From an uncultured Chloroflexota bacterium (GTDB lineage Bacteria; Chloroflexota; Anaerolineae; Aggregatilineales; Phototrophicaceae): a stretch of 5,409 bases of DNA. Under the pieces are notes generated by a model. It was not told where the DNA came from and did not search any database. It saw only the letters and a list, made by a program, of their open reading frames with translations. The stretch covers positions 1-5,409 of the forward strand of contig CALDGT010000444.1 of assembly GCA_937942935.1 (NCBI GenBank), given 5' to 3'. How positions within the stretch are numbered: the stretch's first letter is position 1; each line of letters starts with the position of its first letter. A program made the position numbers and the translations under genes. Positions 1 to 5,207 of this stretch are shown in pieces.

Positions 1-55
1 CACTCGATATTGCCCCCATCGCAAATCCAGTTGAGGTGACAATTGAATCTACCAC
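1..55 (+). repeat. 55-bp exact direct copy of 2050-2104 at the left edge
   Basis: The first 55 bases are identical to 2050-2104 inside the LysM-containing secreted-protein gene. Identity stops abruptly: T at 56 against A at 2105. In the reading frame of the parent gene this copy encodes the same residues (about 135-151) and then meets a TAG stop at 57-59. Immediately to its right the sequence becomes the end of a MaoC-like gene. The copy therefore carries no gene start of its own. It is either a chimeric or graph-fork end of an assembly or a short ectopic duplication. Confidence 0.97.
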
Positions 56-237
56 TTAGCGAACCCGTATTCATCGGCGATACTATATCGGTTGAAATCA
101 CCATCAAAGAGACTAAAGAAGCGGGCAGATTGGGCGGTGGATTGGTCACATTTGAGGTGCGAATCCTCAATCAACACGGAAAAGCCGTCCAAAAAGGGGA
201 TTGGGTCGTACTAATTGCCAGCAGACCATCAGCATAA
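43..237 (+). CDS. MaoC-like (R)-specific hydratase, C-terminal fragment (5' part missing)
   Basis: The open frame resembles the last part of MaoC/hot-dog-fold dehydratases, which hydrate or dehydrate acyl-CoA thioesters in the cytoplasm. Visible landmarks are PVFIGDTISVE (from about base 64), the GLVTFEV strand, and the ILNQHGKAVQKGDWV segment with the NQ-G-VQ-G pattern usual near the C terminus of this family. The full family is about 140-160 residues. Here only about 60 remain, and the catalytic Asp/His region, which lies in the N-terminal half, is absent. The frame is closed upstream by TGA at 37-39. Its only start-like codon, TTG at 43, lies inside the 55-bp segment copied from another gene, so that start is accidental and the authentic sequence probably begins near 56. 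A GAGGTG stretch at 33-38 looks like a ribosome site but belongs to the copied coding sequence. This is a fragment, either cut by a bad assembly join or a true remnant. Confidence 0.75.
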   Translation: MNLPLSEPVFIGDTISVEITIKETKEAGRLGGGLVTFEVRILNQHGKAVQKGDWVVLIASRPSA

Positions 238-247
238 CGTAAGAAAT

Positions 248-277
248 TTGGAATTTAAGGGTGCTATCGGGTATAAT
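248..277 (+). promoter_or_regulatory. Sigma-70-type promoter for the small membrane protein gene
   Basis: A -35-like TTGGAA lies at 248-253 (4 of 6 matches to TTGACA). An 18-bp spacer follows, then a perfect -10 TATAAT at 272-277. Transcription would start near 284, giving a leader of about 33 bases before the ATG at 317. It lies in the 73-base gap after the MaoC fragment, so the downstream gene probably does not depend on readthrough. Confidence 0.65.
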
Positions 278-305
278 TTGCCTATAAATAAGCATCTAAA
301 TAAGT

Positions 306-310
306 GAGGA
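306..310 (+). promoter_or_regulatory. Ribosome binding site that fixes the start at 317
   Basis: GAGGA at 306-310 is six bases upstream of ATG 317, an ideal distance. It abuts the alternative TTG codon at 311 with no spacing, which rules that codon out as the start. Confidence 0.7.
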
Positions 311-316
311 TTGATT

Positions 317-637
317 ATGGAATTAGGATTATTGGTGATGGTGATTATCATCATCGTCACAATTGTGGTGATGTCGGCGGTGATGTTCTATGGCTTAAAA
401 CATGACCCTCACATGGATGTGCGTAGCCCAGAATCATCGCGTGCGGTGCAAATTTTGCAAACCCAAAATAGTGCCGCCGCCAAAAAATTAGCAGAAATTC
501 AAACACAATCTCAACTCGCTAGTGAATCGGCTGGTGGTGGTTCATCTAAAGCGGGTGGGAGTGCGTTGGGGAGCGATGAAGAAAAAGCCGCACGAAAAGC
601 CGCCGCGCTCGCCAGAAAAGCCGCCAAACAAGGATAG
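317..637 (+). CDS. Small single-pass membrane protein with Ala/Lys-rich tail, unknown function
   Basis: This 106-residue protein is not a family I recognise. Residues 3-27 form one strongly hydrophobic helix (GLLVMVIIIIVTIVVMSAV core). A Glu precedes it and Lys-His follow it, so the positive-inside rule suggests the C-terminal part is cytoplasmic. Residues 40-70 are polar and Ala/Gln-rich and probably helical. Residues 73-86 are a Gly/Ser linker, and residues 88-106 are a basic Ala-Lys-Arg tail with repeated KAA units (EEKAARKAAALARKAAKQG). The tail resembles low-complexity basic tails that bind nucleic acid or acidic surfaces, but that is only a compositional likeness. ATG 317 is preferred over TTG 311 because of GAGGA at 306-310. 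The gene has its own promoter at 248-277 and is followed by a hairpin at 639-668. It may be co-expressed with the HEAT-repeat gene 104 bases downstream. Confidence 0.8.
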   Translation: MELGLLVMVIIIIVTIVVMSAVMFYGLKHDPHMDVRSPESSRAVQILQTQNSAAAKKLAEIQTQSQLASESAGGGSSKAGGSALGSDEEKAARKAAALARKAAKQG

Positions 638-638
638 T

Positions 639-668
639 GCATTGTTGCCGTCTCAGACGGCATAATGC
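639..668. repeat. Long perfect hairpin between genes (possible attenuator or processing site)
   Basis: TGCCGTCT (646-653) and AGACGGCA (655-662) are exact inverted copies around one base. The outer GCATT (639-643) and AATGC (664-668) extend the stem past a small internal loop. It begins right after the stop codon at 635-637, as terminators do. No T-tract follows on the + strand, so intrinsic termination would be inefficient. It may instead protect the 3' end of the mRNA or reduce readthrough into the HEAT gene. Confidence 0.6.
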
Positions 669-741
669 TTATCCTTCGTCCTATCCAAACCCCATACGTC
701 GCTCACATTTCCGTTAGTGATTATAAAAGGATGATAGTGTC

Positions 742-1374
742 ATGACACAACAAGAACGCCTCCAACAGGCGATGATGATGTTAGAATTGGGTGATATTGA
801 AGACCGTCTGAATGCGTTAACCGTTGTCGCAGAAGAACGTCATTTACCTGCTGTGCCATTTTTGGTCGCTTGGTTGCCCAATGCAGACCCCGGCACACGG
901 TATCTGATTGTCAAAACACTCACATTATTGCCTCACGATGATGCTGTCCCTGTCCTCTTAGAAGCCATGCGTTGGGATGATATGTGGACACGCGCCGCCA
1001 TCACTGCCGCGCTCATCGCCAATGGTTCTAGTGTGGTCATTGAAGGTCTAATTGATGCCCTGCGCGATGAAAAAAGTGCTGTGCGTCGTGCCGCCGCCAA
1101 AGCACTCGGCAAAATTGAGATTAAAATCGAGACCGATTCTCATGCAGTCGTCATGCGTGGGTTATCGGCGGCGTTATTAGATGTAGATGATGGTGTGCGC
1201 CGTTTTGCCGCCGAAGCACTCGGCAGGCTTGGAGCAGAAGGTAAAGTTTCTGAACTGTCAGATGCACTCAATGACAAAGATGCAACCGTCAGAATTGCGG
1301 CATTTCGCGCACTCGCCAATATAGATACCCCAGAAGCCCGTAACGCGGTGCATCGCTGGTCAAAAACACAATAA
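742..1374 (+). CDS. HEAT-repeat (PBS-lyase-like) protein
   Basis: This is a 210-residue soluble alpha-solenoid protein with no signal peptide or membrane segment. Successive HEAT units can be read at about 21-63, 66-95, 98-126, 134-165 and 167-194. The last three carry the typical D-x-x-VR-x-x-AA-x-AL signature: AVRRAAAKALG (113-123), GVRRFAAEALG (151-161) and TVRIAAFRAL (182-191). Such solenoids act as protein-protein scaffolds. The related phycobilin-lyase label for the repeat does not imply a lyase here, since no chromophore-related gene is present. The two N-terminal repeats are more diverged. ATG 742 is supported by AAAGG at 726-730, although the 11-base spacing is slightly long. The gene ends 73 bases before a tRNA gene. 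The fold is confident; the partner and role are unknown. Confidence 0.88.
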   Translation: MTQQERLQQAMMMLELGDIEDRLNALTVVAEERHLPAVPFLVAWLPNADPGTRYLIVKTLTLLPHDDAVPVLLEAMRWDDMWTRAAITAALIANGSSVVIEGLIDALRDEKSAVRRAAAKALGKIEIKIETDSHAVVMRGLSAALLDVDDGVRRFAAEALGRLGAEGKVSELSDALNDKDATVRIAAFRALANIDTPEARNAVHRWSKTQ

Positions 1375-1379
1375 TCATG

Positions 1380-1419
1380 GTGTAGGGGTTTATTTTGATA
1401 TTGACAAATGCCCCTACAC
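1380..1419. repeat. Stem-loop with 9-bp perfect stem downstream of the HEAT gene
   Basis: GTGTAGGGG (1380-1388) and CCCCTACAC (1411-1419) are perfect inverted copies around a 22-base loop. The element starts five bases after the HEAT-gene stop. Its right half overlaps the tRNA promoter: TTGACA lies in the loop, and the right arm occupies the promoter spacer. It has no T-tract. It may help end HEAT-gene transcription, or be a dispersed GTAGGGG-type repeat. Confidence 0.6.
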
Positions 1420-1429
1420 GCCCTATACT
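1401..1429 (+). promoter_or_regulatory. Near-consensus sigma-70 promoter for tRNA-Phe
   Basis: A perfect -35 TTGACA at 1401-1406, a 17-bp spacer and a -10 TATACT at 1424-1429 (5 of 6) lie just upstream of the tRNA. Transcription would start near 1436, giving a 5' leader of about 12 bases before the mature tRNA end at 1448. A promoter of this strength suits a stable RNA gene. Confidence 0.85.
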
Positions 1430-1447
1430 GATGACATGCTCAAATCC

Positions 1448-1520
1448 GCCGCGATAGCTCAGCTGGTAGAGCAATGCACTGAAAATGCATGGGTCGCCGG
1501 TTCGATCCCGGCTTGCGGCA
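1448..1520 (+). tRNA. tRNA-Phe (anticodon GAA)
   Basis: A complete 73-base cloverleaf is visible. The acceptor stem is 1448-1454 with 1513-1519, with one G-U pair and discriminator A1520. The D stem is GCTC 1457-1460 with GAGC 1469-1472. The anticodon stem is ATGCA 1474-1478 with TGCAT 1486-1490. The seven-base loop CTGAAAA has anticodon GAA at 1481-1483. The variable loop is five bases. The T stem is GCCGG 1496-1500 with CCGGC 1508-1512 around TTCGATC. The 3' CCA is not encoded and must be added after transcription. It decodes UUC and UUU. It has its own promoter and terminator, so it is a single-gene unit. Confidence 0.97.
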
Positions 1521-1528
1521 AAGCATAG

Positions 1529-1560
1529 AAAAACCAATCCATCATGGGTTGGTTTTTTTT
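1529..1560 (+). terminator. Rho-independent terminator of the tRNA-Phe unit
   Basis: AAAAACCAATCC (1529-1540) pairs with GGGTTGGTTTTT (from 1546) with one G-U pair around the loop ATCAT. The stem runs into a stretch of eight T bases ending at 1560. It starts eight bases after the tRNA 3' end and separates it from the secreted-protein genes. Confidence 0.88.
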
Positions 1561-1575
1561 ATTTTACCCAACGAC

Positions 1576-1606
1576 TTGCCCACGCAAACCATTTTTGGAA
1601 TACAAT
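1576..1606 (+). promoter_or_regulatory. Candidate promoter for the secreted-protein pair
   Basis: TTGCCC at 1576-1581 (4 of 6) and TACAAT at 1601-1606 (5 of 6) are separated by 19 bp, somewhat long. A start near 1613 would fall on the 13-bp palindrome at 1612-1624. It is the best pairing I can see between the tRNA terminator and the gene start at 1650. An alternative using TTGGAA at 1595-1600 with TATAGT at 1623-1628 has an unlikely 22-bp spacer. Confidence 0.35.
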
Positions 1607-1611
1607 AAAAG

Positions 1612-1624
1612 TAACAATTTGTTA
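1612..1624. promoter_or_regulatory. 13-bp palindrome, possible operator
   Basis: TAACAA-T-TTGTTA is a perfect 6-1-6 inverted repeat. It lies 25 bases before the start codon at 1650 and at or just after the candidate transcription start. Its place and symmetry fit a repressor site, but it is AT-rich and short, so chance is possible. Confidence 0.3.
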
Positions 1625-1649
1625 TAGTCTTGGATGAAGGTTTTACACC

Positions 1650-3470
1650 ATGTCTAAATTACGCCCATTTGTCATTTTATTTTGCCTAATTGCCATCACA
1701 TGGCAAAGTATGGCACAAACCGCCGCCGAATGTACCGATTTGGTTGAGCGTGCTATCCTTGCCTTACAAGATAATTGCACCGATTTAGAACGCAATAGCG
1801 CGTGTTATGGTTATAATGCCGTCAGTGCCATTTTTTCTCAGGTTGTCCCCAATGATTATTTCACCCGCCCATCCGATAGAGCAGGCTTGCTCGATTTAAT
1901 CAGCCTACAGACAACGCCGTTAGACACAGAAAATGACCGTTGGGGCATTGCGGTGATGAATATGCAAGCCAATTTGCCCAATACACTCCCCGGTCAGGCT
2001 GTGACTGTATTGCTGTTGGGCGATTCGACCATCGAAAATCGGGTGAACCCACTCGATATTGCCCCCATCGCAAATCCAGTTGAGGTGACAATTGAATCTA
2101 CCACAGAAGCCCGCACATCCCCTAGCGATGCCAGTAATAGCCTAAGTCGGGTACAAAGTGGCACATCCCTATTAGCCGATGCGCTCAATGGTGATGGCAC
2201 ATGGCTACGGGTGGTAGTAGATGATATTCCGGCATGGATTCGGCGCGATGCGACCAATTCGCCATCTGGATTAAACGAATTGCCAGCCATCACAGCGCCC
2301 ATTCAATCGCCCATGCAAGCCTTTTATTTCACCACAGGCGTGGGTGAGGTGGGATGTGTCGAAGCACCCAATACTATCACTATCAAAAGCCCAGAAACTA
2401 TGACGGTGGATTTATCGGTGAATGGTGTGGATATTCGGATTGGTAGCACCATCACCCTCCGCAATGTCACCCAAAATCAGGTCGCTTTCACTGTCCAAGA
2501 AGGGCATTTAGAAACAGTCACGGGGGAATATATTGAAGCAGGCGATACACTTATCGCCCAAACGGATGAGGTAGGCAATATTGTTTATTGGCAAGAGAGT
2601 CGTCCTGCCACCGAAGAAGAATTGGCTTATGGCGAAATTGCAGAACGCGCATTAGGCATAGAACCCGAAGAAACAGCCCCAGAGACCAATGAAGAGGGGG
2701 AACTGATTCATATCGTTGTTGCAGGCGACACTTTATTCAGCATTGCCCGCCAATATAATGCGAGTATGCCCGCGATTATTTCACGCAATCAATTAGCAGA
2801 CCCCAGAAGCATTTTTGTGGGGCAACGCCTCATCATCCCAAATCCCAATAGCGGGTTTGTCGGGTTAGATGATAGCCCCACCAATCCCCCAACAGCAACA
2901 CAAATCGTTACCAGTGGGGTGGATTGTAGCACCTTTGCCCCCACTAGCCCGTTACAAGGGTTAATGCTCGGCGAAAATACCTTCCAATGGACACCCGCCA
3001 ATGGTGCAACCAGCTATCGTGTGATTGTTACCAACCGAACAGAACCGCGTAGCGTGGCGTTTGATGCCCCTGCCCCATATACCTCATTGGTTGGTTTGGT
3101 AGAACAAAGCACCGTTGGCGGTGGATTCGATTTTGCGTGGCGCGTACAAGCCCTGCAAAATGGTGTTGTGGTCTGTGATAGTGGTGATAGAGTCATGCAA
3201 CGTGGCGGAGTGCGTTATTTTAGCGCATCGTGGGCATGTGTTGCGCCAAATAACATTGTTGTCACTTATAGCGGTGTGTTGCCAGATGATACTATCACGG
3301 TCAAATTTTATAACCCCATCACAGCCGGTTATGAGGAGCAAAAAGGGCTTGGGCAAAGTGGGACACTCACATTTAGGAACATGACAGGTGGCGCATATTT
3401 AGGCGTTGCCTTCACATCATCTGGCGAACAGCTTTCGCTCACACCAGACCCATTGTTAGCTTGCCCGTAA
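1650..3470 (+). CDS. Secreted multi-domain protein with CYG domain, SH3b-like segment, FecR-like domain and LysM
   Basis: This 606-residue protein has a type I signal peptide (hydrophobic 6-19, cleavage likely after SMA at 22) and no lipobox. Residues 24-131 form a domain with C28, C43 and C52, the RNSACYG motif (48-54) and WGIAVMNMQANLP (98-110). Residues 145-200 look like a worn SH3b domain (GTWLRV 183-188, AWIRR 195-199). SPMQAFYFTTG (220-230) leads to a FecR-like beta domain (about 240-315; VNGVDIRIGSTITL). An acidic linker precedes a clear LysM at 354-397 (VAGDTLFSIARQYNAS to GQRLIIP), a peptidoglycan/chitin-type glycan-binding module. Residues 425-517 resemble a fibronectin/Ig-like domain, and a C-terminal beta domain follows. 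No catalytic domain is visible, so an adhesive or scaffold role outside the membrane is inferred. GAAGG at 1636-1640 supports ATG 1650. The next gene is a paralogue 69 bases away. Confidence 0.88.
   Translation: MSKLRPFVILFCLIAITWQSMAQTAAECTDLVERAILALQDNCTDLERNSACYGYNAVSAIFSQVVPNDYFTRPSDRAGLLDLISLQTTPLDTENDRWGIAVMNMQANLPNTLPGQAVTVLLLGDSTIENRVNPLDIAPIANPVEVTIESTTEARTSPSDASNSLSRVQSGTSLLADALNGDGTWLRVVVDDIPAWIRRDATNSPSGLNELPAITAPIQSPMQAFYFTTGVGEVGCVEAPNTITIKSPETMTVDLSVNGVDIRIGSTITLRNVTQNQVAFTVQEGHLETVTGEYIEAGDTLIAQTDEVGNIVYWQESRPATEEELAYGEIAERALGIEPEETAPETNEEGELIHIVVAGDTLFSIARQYNASMPAIISRNQLADPRSIFVGQRLIIPNPNSGFVGLDDSPTNPPTATQIVTSGVDCSTFAPTSPLQGLMLGENTFQWTPANGATSYRVIVTNRTEPRSVAFDAPAPYTSLVGLVEQSTVGGGFDFAWRVQALQNGVVVCDSGDRVMQRGGVRYFSASWACVAPNNIVVTYSGVLPDDTITVKFYNPITAGYEEQKGLGQSGTLTFRNMTGGAYLGVAFTSSGEQLSLTPDPLLACP
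2050..2104 (+). repeat. Internal source copy of the 55-bp duplication
   Basis: This segment is identical to 1-55. Here it is in its natural place, coding in frame for roughly residues 135-151, the link between the CYG domain and the SH3b-like segment. The paralogue at 3540-5168 has no matching DNA at its equivalent point, so the sequence is not a conserved family element. Confidence 0.95.
2306..2340 (+). repeat. 35-bp exact identity with 4208-4242 between the paralogues
   Basis: The DNA for the SPMQAFYFTTG segment is identical over 35 bases in both tandem genes, including third codon positions, although the flanking coding sequence is diverged. The mismatches at the ends are A2305/T4207 and T2341/C4243. 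It could be a trace of recent gene conversion or simply strong conservation with shared codon use. Confidence 0.9.
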
Positions 3471-3492
3471 TCCTTTAGGGTGAAATGTGGCT

Positions 3493-3498
3493 TATACT
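3493..3498 (+). promoter_or_regulatory. Weak candidate -10 element before the second paralogue
   Basis: TATACT occurs in the 69-base gap between the paralogues, within an 11-base string TATACTGATGA that is identical to the -10 region of the tRNA promoter (1424-1434). No acceptable -35 lies 16-18 bases upstream. It may be an internal secondary promoter, but co-transcription from upstream remains the simpler reading. Confidence 0.25.
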
Positions 3499-3522
3499 GA
3501 TGAAAGCATGATTCGTATACCA

Positions 3523-3529
3523 GAGAGGA
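3523..3529 (+). promoter_or_regulatory. Ribosome binding site of the second paralogue
   Basis: GAGAGGA at 3523-3529 is a strong Shine-Dalgarno match, ten bases before ATG 3540. It supports independent translation of this gene and fixes the start right at a good signal peptide. Confidence 0.65.
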
Positions 3530-3539
3530 TTTATCATTT

Positions 3540-5168
3540 ATGAGACGATTTTGGATATATTTTATCATCATGACAATCTTTGGGATGGGGATATTACCAC
3601 CCCTATCTGCCCAAGAAGATGATGAGGAGTGTCCGCCTGTTATCACCGATGCCATCACCTTAGCAGGGGAAAGTTGTGATGATTTGGGGCGCAATTCAGC
3701 TTGTTATGGGCATAATCAGGTGGTGGCATCTTTCGCTTCAGAAGATACCGCAGAAAATTTTTCTGAGCCATCTGATATTGCGGAACTCGCCGATGTGGTG
3801 AGCATTAGCACCTCTGCACTCAATGCAGAAGAATCTATTTGGGGTTTAGCATTGATGAATGTTCAAGCGAATATCCCCGATACCATCCCCGGTCAAGCCG
3901 TCTTATTCTTTTTGATGGGACAAACCGAGGTCGAAAATCGGTCTGCAACCCCACCCGAAATCATCCCCACTACAATCATCGTCACTGCCTCCGAAAACGC
4001 GAATGTGCGAAGTGGCGCAGGACGCAATTTTAATTCGCTCGGCACCGTTGCACCCAATAGCACCCAAACCGCGACAGGTGTGAGTGAAGATGGCAATTGG
4101 GTACGGATTACGTTTGGCGATGTTGATGGCTGGGTTAGCCGTAGCCTAATCGCACCACAAGATGAAACGGCTTTTAATGCGCTCCCATTGGTGACAAGCG
4201 ACATTTTATCGCCCATGCAAGCCTTTTATTTCACCACAGGCGCGGGCAATCCTGCTTGTAAAACCGCCCCAGACGCGCTTGTCATCCAAAGCCCAGAACG
4301 GCTATCGGTGAATATGACCATCAATGGCGCAACGGTAAAAATTGGCTCAACCATTGTCCTCACTACACAATTAGGGTCAGATAGTGCAGATGATGATTTA
4401 GATGTTGCTTGTCGGCGCACAGAAGCTATCGTCTTAGATGGGGAATTGGTGGGCAATCAGAATACCCTCTTTGTCCCATTGGGGCATTCTGCTTCATTCA
4501 TCGCATGTTTGGATGAGACAGGTGATGTCGTCCCGCAGGGAGATTGGGAAGCGGGCGGGATTGTCCCAGAAGAACGATTGGCACAATTTGCCATCTTAGA
4601 AACCCTCCCAGAAGGCTTTTTGCACTATCCCATTCGCATCCCCACCCGCGCCGATATTGAAGAAGCCTTGCGCCCAGACCCCACAGCAACCCCACAACCG
4701 AATGTGATAGCAACATCAACCCCAAGCGCGACAGGTGGTATAGATTGTAGCGGATTTGTTGCCATTTCTCCGTTAGATGTTATCCCATGGGGTGTTCAAG
4801 AATTTCGTTGGTCGCCTGTGACGGGTGCAGAATTTTATTATTTCACACTCGTGCGGACAGATGGTTTACCGGGGTCGGTATTCATCAGCCAAGTGGGTGG
4901 CACAGCTCAATCCGTTTTTGCAGATGTTGGGCTTGGGGCATTATACCAAGTGGGGCGTGCATCGAATTTGGTTTGGCAGGCAGAAGCATGGGCATTAGAT
5001 GGCAATGGGCAAGCCTATAAAGCCTGTTCAACAGCAACAATCCCTGTCCGCCGTACTGTAGCAAGTTTTAATGATATTTGTGCATCATTGGGCGGTTTTG
5101 TAACTGCACCAAATGAATGTCGAGATGGGGCTTCGCCAACAGCGAATATCATCACTATACCCGACTAA
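3540..5168 (+). CDS. Secreted SH3b/FecR-like paralogue of the upstream protein, without LysM
   Basis: This 542-residue protein has a signal peptide with likely cleavage after LSA at 24. It is homologous to the preceding gene product. The N-terminal domain at 30-134 keeps C31, C46 and C55 with the same spacing, RNSACYG (51-57) and WGLALMNVQANIP (101-113). Residues 147-204 are a well-preserved bacterial SH3b domain (NVRSGAG 155-161, GNWVRI 185-190, GWVSR 197-201), a module often binding cell-wall peptides. SPMQAFYFTTG (224-234) and INGATVKIGSTIVL (261-274) open a FecR-like domain, here with an acidic insertion (about 280-290) and extra cysteines C291 and C323. A Thr/Pro linker (381-398) replaces the LysM region. 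GIDCSGF (400-406) starts the fibronectin/Ig-like domain. The short Cys-containing tail (about 509-542) differs from the upstream protein. No enzyme motif is seen. It is probably in one operon with the upstream gene and ends at the hairpin at 5177. Confidence 0.88.
   Translation: MRRFWIYFIIMTIFGMGILPPLSAQEDDEECPPVITDAITLAGESCDDLGRNSACYGHNQVVASFASEDTAENFSEPSDIAELADVVSISTSALNAEESIWGLALMNVQANIPDTIPGQAVLFFLMGQTEVENRSATPPEIIPTTIIVTASENANVRSGAGRNFNSLGTVAPNSTQTATGVSEDGNWVRITFGDVDGWVSRSLIAPQDETAFNALPLVTSDILSPMQAFYFTTGAGNPACKTAPDALVIQSPERLSVNMTINGATVKIGSTIVLTTQLGSDSADDDLDVACRRTEAIVLDGELVGNQNTLFVPLGHSASFIACLDETGDVVPQGDWEAGGIVPEERLAQFAILETLPEGFLHYPIRIPTRADIEEALRPDPTATPQPNVIATSTPSATGGIDCSGFVAISPLDVIPWGVQEFRWSPVTGAEFYYFTLVRTDGLPGSVFISQVGGTAQSVFADVGLGALYQVGRASNLVWQAEAWALDGNGQAYKACSTATIPVRRTVASFNDICASLGGFVTAPNECRDGASPTANIITIPD
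4208..4242 (+). repeat. 35-bp exact identity with 2306-2340
   Basis: This is the second copy of the identical stretch encoding SPMQAFYFTTG, in the same domain position and reading frame as in the upstream paralogue. Confidence 0.9.
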
Positions 5169-5176
5169 CCTATAAC

Positions 5177-5203
5177 AAATAGGGCGCGTTTTGCGCCCTA
5201 TTT
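5177..5203. terminator. Bidirectional intrinsic terminator between convergent genes
   Basis: AAATAGGGCGC (5177-5187) and GCGCCCTATTT (5193-5203) form an 11-bp perfect stem around the loop GTTTT. T bases follow to 5205. The stem ends in A/T pairs on both sides, so the minus-strand transcript also ends in a U-rich run. It starts nine bases after the + strand stop at 5166-5168 and sits next to the minus-strand stop at 5208-5210, so it can serve both genes. Confidence 0.88.
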
Positions 5204-5207
5204 TTAT

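Noticed and set aside
1..55. Terminal repeat showing that the molecule is circular
   Set aside because: The second copy is internal (2050-2104), not at the right end, so it does not indicate circularity.
311..316. TTG at 311 as the start of the small membrane protein
   Set aside because: The Shine-Dalgarno GAGGA ends at 310, leaving no spacing. ATG 317 has the correct distance.
721..730. TATAAA at 722-727 as the -10 of the HEAT gene
   Set aside because: It would place the transcription start only about eight bases before ATG 742, downstream of the ribosome site, and no -35 is evident.
1448..1520. tRNA-Phe as an integration site of a mobile element
   Set aside because: No integrase gene and no second copy of the tRNA 3' end is present, and the flanking genes look like ordinary chromosome.
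1289..1537. Minus-strand 82-residue frame with an SRDRTGDP...YQLSY string
   Set aside because: It is the reverse complement of the tRNA-Phe gene plus the end of the HEAT gene. This string is a well-known false protein produced by translating tRNA genes backwards.
3115..3384. 89-residue + strand frame inside the first secreted-protein gene
   Set aside because: It lies wholly within the coding region of the LysM protein in another frame, with no ribosome site and no domain.
3329..3694. 121-residue minus-strand frame across the two paralogues
   Set aside because: It is antisense to two well-supported genes and to the gap with their ribosome site. Its composition is not protein-like, and it is a shadow.
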